Assembly: GCA_022225965.2 (NCBI GenBank) | Contig: JAKJXP020000077.1 | Coordinates: forward strand, 1-64,000 | From: Diatrype stigma | Taxonomy: Eukaryota > Ascomycota > Sordariomycetes > Xylariales > Diatrypaceae | DNA: 64,000 nucleotides | Direction: 5' to 3' | Part shown: positions 10,934-21,261 of the stretch, piece by piece | Numbering within the stretch: the stretch's first letter is position 1 | Layout of the letters: the number at the start of each line of letters is the position of its first letter | Program-made: the position numbers and the translations under genes | Notes under the pieces: generated by a model | Told to the model about the DNA's origin: nothing | Seen by the model: the letters and a program-made list of their open reading frames with translations, nothing else | Database searches by the model: none

Positions 10934-13900
10934 GATGGGCTATGTGTCCCAACAACGAACAACTACCTGGAACGGGGATCAGGATCGGGATAGGCCTGGA
11001 CTGGAAGGGCACCGGATGTTCACGGAATTTTATATTAGTTGGAATTAGTTGGAATTAGTTGAAAATCACCTTCCCCGCATCCTCTCCAACTCCCCCTTTT
11101 CCATGTTCTCCGCATCTGCGTTATACTTTTGTATCGTATGTTAAGACCCGCATCACCTGCAAATGAGCAAAGGCGCCGAGTATTCGGTCCATGTCGGATG
11201 TGAACTTTGCAACCAAGGCCGAAGGAAGCTATATGTCTTGGTGCTATGACAAGGGCTGAATAGCCTGGCTTTCGGCCTTGTTTCGGCGGGCGGTGGATCG
11301 ATAAGACCTGAGGATCGATCCCCTGGACTCCTAAGTCACCAGAATCCCCTTACCCCATCTTGGTTTTCTGTAAGCTAGGAATTGTCGCGGGGATTTAGGG
11401 GCTATGGTAGCTGCGAAGCAATCTCGTATGGCGGGTCCCTTCTATGAAATTTCCTATCGACTTTCCTAAAAGGTTCAGGTGTCACTCCCCATATCCCCCA
11501 CACTCCCCATATTAGCAGAAGCCTCTCCGCACCGCTGGGGCAACCCCCGCATTGTCATTTTGCGAGCTAACACGCCCACATCCACCAAGTAAGGAGCCCT
11601 AAATAAACCCGCTAAGGGCTGGAGCTGGAGCTGGAGCATAGGGCCTGAGCCAAGCATGCTGCGTACTTGCCTAGGTGGTGAGGAGGAATGATGCTAAAGA
11701 TGCAACCCGGTGGCATACCGCATACCACATATTGCATACCACATATTGCATATCACACATTGCATACCGTACCACCCATGGCGGAATGGAATAGACCTGC
11801 ACGTGGCTGAGAGCGGAACCAAAACCAAGCATTGGCTGATTCACCGGTTCTCCAAGGCGACCCCAAGAAACTTATTTGCCTACCGGATCTCGCAGGATCG
11901 ATCCGTCGTGCATGAGGACCACTTATCGTTCTTCACGGTGGCTGGTCACAGCACTGGATGTTGTTAACTACGCTGACAGAGGATATGAGGATGATTGTGA
12001 ACGAAAAAGAAATGCGGCGATGCTATCATATGGTAACATGCCAGCATGCATACAAATAGCCGTCTCCGCGAAGACGGCGTTGTGATATGCGAGGAGCATA
12101 CCCGAGTTGGTTTCGGGGTGCAGCTTACATGTTCGCTGGTCTGATGCCGTACGGATAGGGCCGAACAAGGGGCTGGCTGGCTGGGGTACCGCAGATCTTC
12201 AACGGGGAATGCAACGGTAGCGCATCACCCCGAACGTCGTCACCTATTGACGCCGGCCGTTTTGGGACGTAAGCTCTGTCTTGTACGCCGAAGATACGCC
12301 ATGCCATGGTTTAGACATGCAGCGGTGTAGTTGGATTGCCGGCTGACGACTGGGCCTGGTGACTATTAAGTCCTCATAGTCATTACGACCAGCAGTGTTT
12401 TCCAGTCTGTTCCTCATAACACCATGGTATCATGGTACCATGTCTTGATGTATGATATTGGTTGGACTTGGTCACCTTGGTTGATACCTTGGTAGATGCG
12501 ATTGGCCTTCTGTACGGATGAAGCCGAAGTCATTTGACGAACTGATCCAATTGACCCTGAAACTAGGGCCCATGACTTGAAGCTCGTCTTCGCGGCGATG
12601 CTACGAGAGTGGTCAAATTGGAGAACATGGACTCTGAGGATTGTCTTGCGGTGCGGAACGAAGACGCCAGCAGCTTGGGCAAGGCAATCACAGCTTTGAA
12701 TGATAGAAGACGACGCTTGGTGGAAATCTGAAGACGATTGAGCTCCGGTGCTTGAATAGCAGGAGCTCCGTAGCCTCGTGAAGGACAAGCACTAGCCATG
12801 GTATTTGTGGTTAACCAGACATTGCGGGCACGTGGCTTTCCATGTATATACCGTGCAACCATGTGCTGGAAGCTTTCGGGCGTATCAATCGCACCCTCCC
12901 CCACATTCCGGGGAAGCAGAGGTTCTGATCAAAGCCGGACCCCTTTTCCGGAGCCGTGCGACCTAGCTGGGTATGGAATAGGTGCCCTTCTCAGGGACTT
13001 ACGTGCATAGTAAAGAGCCTCACGGCAAGGTAATGGGGTAGGACGGCACCAGGACACCCACAGATGCATGAAAGGAGGAGACGAAACAAGAAACATCCAT
13101 TGCAACACATTACCAGGTTTAGTCCCATAACTTGGTATTTCGTAGTTGAGGCGCAACTACTACGGGCAGTTACGGGGTACAGTACTGTGCACTCTCATTC
13201 CAAAGATAGTAAGTGGAATGGCGACTGTTTCGCTTGGCTGTCCTGATCGACGACAGGCCTGCACTATGATCGGTCTATCATCGGCAGTGTACTTGTACAA
13301 GTTGGACTCCATCGAAAACAGCGGAGGGCTTGGAAGGTGTTCTGGAACTCTGCCAATTCTGCATAGGATCGTGGCCGGAATCAATCGATATTGCACTGCT
13401 AGGCGCGATCTATTACCCTGTGTATATCATAGCGGTACGAAGTAAAAGGAATGCAGATCGTCAATCTGCCTGCGCTAAGTATCGGTGGATCATCTTTTAT
13501 GAGGGTGATCAGACGCGTATAGTGGGATCCACGATGCTACAACTCATTACGTACTCAACCGCCAAGAGCCATAGTCTTTGTTTGAGGCTGACTCCTAGAT
13601 TTTCCTCCCCGCGTCAACACCAACATCATCACTACCAATGTGTGTACATATCTAGAGTAGGCACTATACGTAGTACGGACATGATACACACGCTATCTGG
13701 TGAATTCAAGGTTTTCCGTCCCGCTTTCTAGAAAGAAAGGCCCAACTACGGGACTACTAAGGACACAAGCCGCCGTTGTTTACTTTCCCGTTCCTCACGC
13801 TAGTCCAGTCTCTAGACGAGCCAATCAGATAACAAGGTTTCATCCCTGGAGGCCCATTGCAAAGGCTTTCTTACAAGCTTCTTCAGGCCTTTGCCTTGGC

Positions 13901-14458
13901 AAGTTTCGCCTATGATTGGGTGTTTTTGTTGGCATCTGCTATTACTGGCTTGTCGTTAACGGGGTCAGGTAGGAATGATAGGGGTTGTGACTGTCCCTAG
14001 GGGCTCCCAGTCGCAGTAGGGATGGCCCCCTTCTATCTCCGCTTCGAGATACACAGGGAAACAGGGCACGGGAGCTCTTGATGGCTTCTTGTTACCTAGT
14101 ACATAGTATCTATCTACAGGACGCATAGGCGCTTGTCAACCGTCATCACCGAGATGGCTCGCTCCACTGGGGTCAGGGTCATAGCTCTATGAGTATACCG
14201 TACGTAAGCATACTTACGTGTGGTCATCGCCAAGTTCGTGGACATCTGGTCTACCTTTTTTTATTCCGTCCATTCAGATCCAAGTTCGTGCTTGCTCGTG
14301 AAAGTTATATTTGACCAGGTTTTGCTCGGTTTACCCTGGAACTCTCTTTATAATTCTGCCCTGGTGGCTCTTACATTCTCTACAGACCAGCTCTTATTTA
14401 TTTATTAGAATACATCTCGTTGAACGAGTATTCGGGTAATACTAACATAACCATCATC
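10934..14458. other. Long intergenic stretch, small repeats only
   Basis: Near the GH31 start, GGAATTAGTT-type units repeat three times (about 11038-11065) beside a TATATTAG box that could serve as its promoter. A minisatellite lies at about 11719-11769. Overlapping open frames at about 12414-12904 (-) and 13330-13731 (+) lack domains and the codon use of the real genes. I found no gene here. Confidence 0.5.
11719..11769. repeat. Minisatellite, about 14-15-bp unit
   Basis: Units related to GCATACCACATATT follow one another about three to four times, with the last units slightly diverged (GCATATCACACATT). It lies in intergenic DNA and is likely a replication-slippage product. Confidence 0.7.
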
Positions 14459-17400
14459 ATGTCAGAACGATCATGCCCGGTGTCAGGCTCGGTTGGAGGG
14501 CATTGTCCAGCTGGCCACGCAGCCGCGGGCAGAAGCCGTATGGGACCCCGGGGCTGCTCATTCTCGGGATACTCTCAGCCGGGGGACATCCACGCAGCGT
14601 TTGACGTACGTCTTGTCTAACGATCTTGACTGTATCGATGGCACCAACTAATGCGTGTATATAGATTCCTCGTGGCGTGGATGCCGAAGAATGGCTTCGT
14701 ATGAGAGAACGCAAGTCGATAAACCAGCTCCTCTACGCCAACATGGCGTCGGTGAAAGAGATCGGCGCAGCGAAGAGTCAGGCCGAGATCGATGCCTTCA
14801 ACCCGAACGAACAAGACCTGCTGGCTGTCGCGTTGGGAGCGCCGGCACGGCAAGTCATGCTGAGGGCCGAAGAAATCGGGCCACAGAGCGGGTGGGCCGA
14901 CGGGTACCTCAGCTCAGAACACGGCTTTTGTCCTCCGGATTATGACGAGGCGGCCGGTGCTCTGTCCAAGTCGCCAGGTCGGATATGGGCCGACCTGTGT
15001 GAGAGAATGCCCGGGTGTGTCGCGAGAGGGCGGGTTCAAGAAACCATCGCTGCGCTACCGTTAGTAGAAGGCACAAAAGAAGTCATCCCAGATCAAGCCT
15101 TGTGGGCGGCAATAGTAGCTTTGGGCAGTAAGTCTATCCTCAGAACACCTTCTTTTCTGTATATTCCTGGTTATGGCAGGTTCCCTTGAGGTGATTGTGT
15201 CCTGGTGCATACACACAACACCATGAAGACTTCCGAATTGCTTCGCAACATGGTAATGCTGACTGTTGCTAGTGTTATGTTCGATCTATCGTTTCGAGTC
15301 TAAGTATGACGGTACCGAGGGCGTCGCAACGGGCCGAACGAAGAAGTATAAGCCGAACTGTCCGATGGGCGACGAACTAGGAGACGAGTGCGTCGGGATC
15401 CCGCTGGCTATAGCCTTGCCATACTTTCAGGTCTCGCGCCGCATGGGGCGAACGATACCACATCTCACCTTCCCCGATCAGTCGTCCTACAACATCAAAA
15501 TTCGGGATCCGAACTCTAAGTATCCCTATCTCGCACGCTTTGAGAACACCGAGCTCCGGTGGCCCATCTTCGGAGAGAAAGCAGAAGTAGCTTTCCTCAA
15601 GGGCTGTGCTGACACTTCAGGTAAGAATCTTCCTTTTCTATACGTGATGGGTTGTGCTAACATGCGCAGCTTCCTTCCAGCACGGACCTGACGCAATCGC
15701 TGCTTGCCAGGAACAGGTCATGAACAGAAATGTAGAAGGGCTTCTACGAGAAATGATCCGACTGAAGGAAATCCTGGAACGCATGCCCAACGCGTTTCAC
15801 TCGATATCAGTCAACCCAAACTCGGGAGAGAACTACGTCCCCGTCCATCAATGGGCCCGCTGGGCAAAGTTTTCTGCCCCTTTATCAACTAGGTGTCCAG
15901 CTACCTCGGGGTTACAATTCCCACCCTATCTGGTCATGGACGCCTTTCTAGGTCGGAAGAAGTAAGTTGAACAACTACGGCTCCAGGAGTCCCTGAAACA
16001 GTACCGCGGAAGGCTACCGTTGACGGGCCTTAGCTGTATATGTGACAAAGCACGCCTTTGAATGCTGGTGCTAACATTCGATAGATATACATCATTTCTA
16101 GGCCTAGAAGGCGTGCACCTGCGAGCCTGGCTGCCTTCGAACCTCCGGGCCTTCATTGCCGCCATCGAATACCACTACAGCATACCGGAATTTGTTCAAC
16201 AGTCGGGCGATCCCCGACTCATGGGGGTCCTGGACGGTATTGTCGAGGCATACACCGGCGAGCGAGGCTTCATGGGTACGCATCGATACAAAGTCTTCGG
16301 GATCCTGGAGATAGCCGCAAAAGTGGGTAGAACCGAGACAAATGGCTTGTCTGGGGCTGCCGACGCCTCCCGTCCATGGGAGGAGACTCACAGACAGTTC
16401 TCAGATACGATGAAGGAACGTCTCGAACCATACCGTAAGTTGACACCCTCTTGCTGAGACGAACACGCAACTGACTGTACCGCAGGGGGTAACGTCCATG
16501 TAGAACCACACCAGATGAGAGGCACCTTCGAAGAATGCCGATATGTCACTAGAGTGCTGAATCGATCCAACGTTGACGCCGACGCGGCGCGGTCAATTGC
16601 ACTTGTCACACTAGATATCCAAGATACGGGCATTACATTCATGCCAGGCGACCGACTCGCGATCATGCCCCTGAATAGCTGGGAAGAGTGCGCCAAGGTG
16701 GCCACTGCGCTTGGCCTAGAGAACCGGATCGACGAGCCCGTCAACGTGACTGGCACTTGGTCTCGCTTCGAGCAGCACCTAGCAACCGTCAGTAGGACGA
16801 CATTGAGAAGACTGACAGTCGGCGACATCCTGCGTCGCGGCCACCTAGCCCCTATCACCAAGGAGCTCGCTCTCAGGATCCACGGCCTGCTAGCCGCTTC
16901 CTCCAACACCGTCCTCCAGGTCTTGGCTACGGACGAGTGGCCCGTTCGCGGGTCCCTCGGAGACCTGCTGCAAGATGCGCTCATAGACACCCCTGGCCAC
17001 ATATGGGACAAGGCCTTCGGCCTCGACGATCTATCGTGGCTGGCCGACCTCGTCCCCGTCGAAGTGCCCCGCACGTACTCGATAGCAAGCTACACGGACG
17101 AGCTTCTCCCCAGCACGGTCGATCTGGCCGTCTCGCGCGCCGAGTACAAGCTGTGCTCGACGTTCGCAAAGCAGGAGGACGTAACCCGGGCTGGCGTTGC
17201 AAGCGGCTTTCTCAACGCGTCGCCGTCCGATGAGATGGCGTCTGACGACGAGATCTTGATCGGCGTCTCGCGGCCGATGGCTTTCCAGCTTCCCCTGGAT
17301 CCCGCTGCTCCTTGTGCGTTCTTCGCCGGCGGTAGCGGTATTGCGCCCTTCCGGAGCTTCTGGCAGTACCGTCTTATCGCCAATGGTCTCTCTGGGGGCA

Positions 17401-19102
17401 AGAACTACTGTTAGTTTCATCTTGGAACATTTCCGTCCCATCGCTTCTCCCTCTTAAACATACCCCCGACTATCTTTTCACTATCAACCAGCCCGCTATC
17501 CAAAGGATACTCACTAACCCCGTGCCCTGCAGTATATCTCGGCGTCCAGTCGCGGGATAAGTTCTGCTTCGAGGACGAATTGCGAGAGTACGTCAACGCG
17601 GATTTCATGGAAGTCCACGTGGCCTTCTCGCGGGACTCCCGCGGCCTTGTCTACGATGCACGATCGCGCGATCTCGCGGAACGACAGATCCCCCCTCGGT
17701 ACATCGACACGCTGATCGTCGAACAAGGCGCCAACATATCCGACCTCGTCATGTCCAAGAAGCAGGGCGGTCGGGGCGGGCACCTCTACGTGTGCGGCTC
17801 CGTGGCCGTCTTCGAGTCCGTCATGAGCGGGATCCGCAAGGCGATCTACACCCACTGCACGGCCACCATGGACAACGTCGACCTCATCGTCAACAAGGCC
17901 TTCGCGGAGCGGCGCTTCATGCTCGACGTGTTCATGACGCCCAAGCCCCTGCCCTGCAACCTCCCCACGATCCCGCTGTCCCAGCTCGCCCTCCACACGG
18001 GCCACCGGCCGGGATCCCGGACGTGGGTCGGCGTCCACGGGGGCGTGTACGATATCACCGACTTCATGCCCATGCATCCCGGCGGGACGAACATCATCAA
18101 GTCGAACGCCGGCGGGGACTGCTCGAAGTCGTTCGACAACCTGGCCCACACGAACAACCCTGAGGTCTCCAGCCTCCTGACCAAGTACTTCATCGGCCAC
18201 CTCACGCCCAAGCCCGACTTCCACCAAGCCGGCGGCGGCGGCAGCGGCAGTGGCAGCGGCGAAGACATGTCGTCCCTGTACGACCTGTGGTCGGGCTACC
18301 TGCGCTCGACGGTGGAGACGCTGGTGGCGCACCAGATCGAGATGCACGAGCTGCAGGGGGCGTCGCTAGGCGCGAGCTCGTCGTACGACCGGGCGGGCAT
18401 CGTCAACATCTGGCTGCGGGAGGACCTGCCCAGCACGATCGCCATCCGGGCCTTCTACGAGTACCAGAGCCGGCTGCTGCAGGGGGGCCTGTCGGCGCTG
18501 TTCGGCGCGAAGCTGCAGGAGCTCGTGCTCAAGCTCTCCTTCGGCCTGGCCAACGCGAGCGGGCCCGGGGCGGACCTCCGGTTCCCCGACATCCTGGGCG
18601 CCGTGGCGCGCGCCAAGACGGGCGCCGACGCCGTCGCCTGCACCAACGAGGTCGCGCTCGTCGGCCAGTTCGTCTGCGGCGCCGAGGCCATCCTGCGCTT
18701 CCAGGAGCGCGGCGTGTTCGCCTACGCCGCCAAGAGCGTCGAGCTCGACATCGAGCTGCTCGAGGACCTCCGCCAGGAGGTCTGCACGGGCATGGACGCG
18801 TTCGACAGCATCGCGGCGGACCAGCAGCAGCAGCAGCACACGGCGCGCGAGGAGGCCACCGACGTCGACGTCGACAACGACAGCCGCCTCACGGCCCTCG
18901 CGGCCTTCCTGCTCCAAATCCTCGAGCGTGTCGCCCGCCGCCTCGGCGTCTTCTACGCCCAGCTGGCGCAGTGCTCCGTGTACCGGCCGGAGCTGGAGCG
19001 CAACCCGGCTCGGACCCGCTGGGCCCTCGTGCGGCGCTGCATCTGGGACGGCAGCCTGTTCGTGCTGGCGCACGAGGCGGAAACGACGGAAGTCCTCCTG
19101 GC

Positions 19103-19136
<34 letters not shown>

Positions 19137-20354
19137 CAACAGCCGTCCTACTACACATCGCGCGCTAACTCGCACCGGCGGGTCGACTTCGACAACGTCA
19201 TGTCGCAGGTCCGGAACACTCTGGGATTGGCACAACAGCCGCAACAACAGCAGCAGCAGCAGCAGCAGCAGCTACACTTGCCGCTGTCACATCACCACCA
19301 CCAGCAGCAGCCGGTAATGACGCTCAACGCGGTGCACCAGGCCAGGGGGCAGAGCAACGCCGGGGGCCCGGGCAGCTTCCCGGTGGCGCAGCGCGAGAAC
19401 GCCGGCGCGCTCCGGGCTATGAGCACCTTCGTCGAGAAGAACAGCAAGGCGATACGCCGGCTGAGCAAGATGCCGCCGCTGCCCATGAGCTTCGACGAGC
19501 TGCAGCGGGCGGCCATGGCGAGCTCAGGCGTTCACACGCCGCCCGCGGACGCGGACATGGCGCCCGAGTCGGTGGACATGGGTCTCGGCGTCGACGGCAG
19601 CGTGCATATGAAGGGGAATGGGCAGGGGTACATGGATATGCTGATCAACGGCGGCGGCGGCGGCGGCGGCGGCGGAGGAGGGGCCAGCAGGCTCCCGACG
19701 CCCCCGTCTAGTCGCGCCTCGAGCCGGCCGCCCTCGCACGCCGCCGGTATCGGCCGCCACTCTTCCTCAGGCGGAAACGGAAGCGGAAACGGAAACACGG
19801 CGATGCCGCACTCGGCCGAGACGCTGCTCAACAAGCTCAGCCAGCGAACGCGGCAAAACTCGCTCAACCGCCACTCCAGCAGCACCACCTCGGCTCCATC
19901 ATCAGCCCCGCGCCACCAGATCTATCGACAGCAGCAGGCCCAGCAGCCGCTGTACCCGGTCGTCGGCGGCATGGCTGCGGCCCCGAGCGCGCAGACGAAG
20001 ACGATGCAATCGGCGCTCGGCACGATGATGAGCCGGCTCAACACGCGTAGCAGCAATGCCCACATTCCCGTGGCTAGCTCGCACCAGCACAGCCAGAGCC
20101 AGTTCCATCGCCGCAGCTCCTCGATGAGCCCGAGCCCGCAGCGGCAGATGCAGATGCAATACCAACCCCAGTACCAACAGCAGGGGCAGGGGCAGGGGCA
20201 GGGCTTGGCCCGCACGCGGTCGGTATCGAGCGCGCGGAGCACCAGCCGCGGACGGCAGCCGGGACACGCGCCGGTGCAGTCGACGAACTCGATGCGGACG
20301 TTCCGGCTCGGGGGGCTGTCGGAGGAGGGCAGCGGCGCGGCGGCCGGGAGTTGA
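14459..20354 (+). CDS. IDO/PrnB-like haem domain-FAD reductase-cyt b5 fusion
   Basis: Seven exons are read: 14459-14605, 14665-15127, 15273-15620, 15670-15961, 16085-16434, 16486-17409, 17533-20354 (1781 aa). All junctions are GT...AG and in frame. The N-terminus has two Cys-Pro motifs (CPVSG, CPAGH). Residues about 200-530 look like the IDO/TDO/PrnB haem superfamily: ISVNPNSGENYVPVHQW, then SGLQFPPYLVMDAFLG, then GTHRYKVFGILEIAAKVGR with the likely proximal His at about 483. About 545-985 form a CysJ/P450-reductase-like flavoprotein: RTYSIAS at about 729, GGSGIAPFRSF at about 814, YVCGS at about 927. No flavodoxin (FMN) domain is present. A cytochrome b5 domain follows at about 990-1065, with HPGG His at 1023 and a second His at 1047. 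A helical domain of unknown type spans about 1090-1365. The rest is disordered, with Gln and Gly runs. Inference: NADPH electrons pass through FAD and b5 haem to the oxygenase haem. The substrate is unknown. Confidence 0.75.
19104..19143 (+). repeat. Coding CAG/CAA repeat (polyQ)
   Basis: CAG and CAA codons encode an uninterrupted Gln run inside the tail of the fusion protein. A second run lies at about 19245-19270, and a GGC/GGA Gly run at about 19650-19683. They are in frame, so length changes would alter only the disordered tail. Confidence 0.85.
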
Positions 20355-20707
20355 GGGTTGGTGTGTTTGGGTAGGTAGAGGGAAGGGAAGGGAAGGGAAA
20401 GGGGGTTGGCTTAGCTTTGGTATGCATGCGCACACCCACACATACTGTATATACATCCGCACATAAATATTCACGATGTTTTCTCTCGGGAGATGGAAAT
20501 CTAGGCTAATAGGGGATGGGTATCATGTAAAGTCACTAGTAAATAAGATAGGTAGAAAACACGAGGTCTCACCCCAGGGCGGCACGGTCAAGAATGGTTA
20601 CTTGCTATACTTGATTACTACCTGGGTATATCCATAGGAAGGCGACTCCCTCAGGCCCCTTAAAACGAAACTCAAGCAAAGTTTCCAACCCCAACGAGAC
20701 CGAGACC

Positions 20708-20708
<1 letters not shown>

Positions 20709-20738
<30 letters not shown>
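20709..20738. repeat. Hexanucleotide repeat TCAGGC x5
   Basis: Five head-to-tail copies of TCAGGC lie in non-coding DNA. Confidence 0.9.
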
Positions 20739-20988
20739 AAATCAAGGGCGCATCGATGATGTCCGTCTTTCAACGGGCAACCAATCCTTCAAGCAAAGAA
20801 GCCGTCGAGGATCGTTCCCAGCGACACTGTCTTCTGAACGCACATGCACATACAAGTACATCAGACATAGGATAACTGCCGAACATTCGCAAAATAGTAC
20901 CACTGCTAGACGGGGGGCATGAAGAAGAAAAGGGGGCACAGCGAGATACGATTGGCACCACGTCCAATTGTTTGTCTTATGTCTGTCT

Positions 20989-21009
20989 ATATATATATAT
21001 ATATATATA
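20989..21009. repeat. TA microsatellite
   Basis: An uninterrupted run of about ten TA units lies in the convergent intergenic region. Confidence 0.9.
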
Positions 21010-21261
21010 ATAATCCGTCAGGATACGTAGTAGGTAGCAACATAAGCGTCGGTGATTCATGTCCTGTCGTGACCAAGAAAAGTACCCAAAAAAACTTCGA
21101 GAGGTCCATCCATCACTCCATACTCCATGCAGCGCTGCAATACATGACATGATGACAAGAAAAAAGAAGAGAAACGACCCTGGCCCCCACCCCATGACCC
21201 GGAGGTTGGGTTGGGCAGGTCGGCAGGTTACGCGCCTTCATCATCCAGCCTCCGGCACGTG

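Larger units (their letters stand above)
20355..21261. other. Convergent 3' intergenic region
   Basis: This lies between the 3' ends of the fusion gene (+) and the caspase-like zinc-finger gene (-). It holds a hexanucleotide repeat and a TA run. No gene is seen. Confidence 0.65.

Noticed and set aside
12414..12904. Two overlapping minus-strand frames of 113-124 codons in the long gap
   Set aside because: No recognisable motif, no credible splice partners and codon use unlike the real genes.
18287..19168. Long open frames on both strands inside exon 7 of the fusion gene, and similar ones inside the GH31, DUF3433 and MYG1 genes
   Set aside because: These are shadows caused by high GC at third codon positions; the real frame in each case has the domain motifs.
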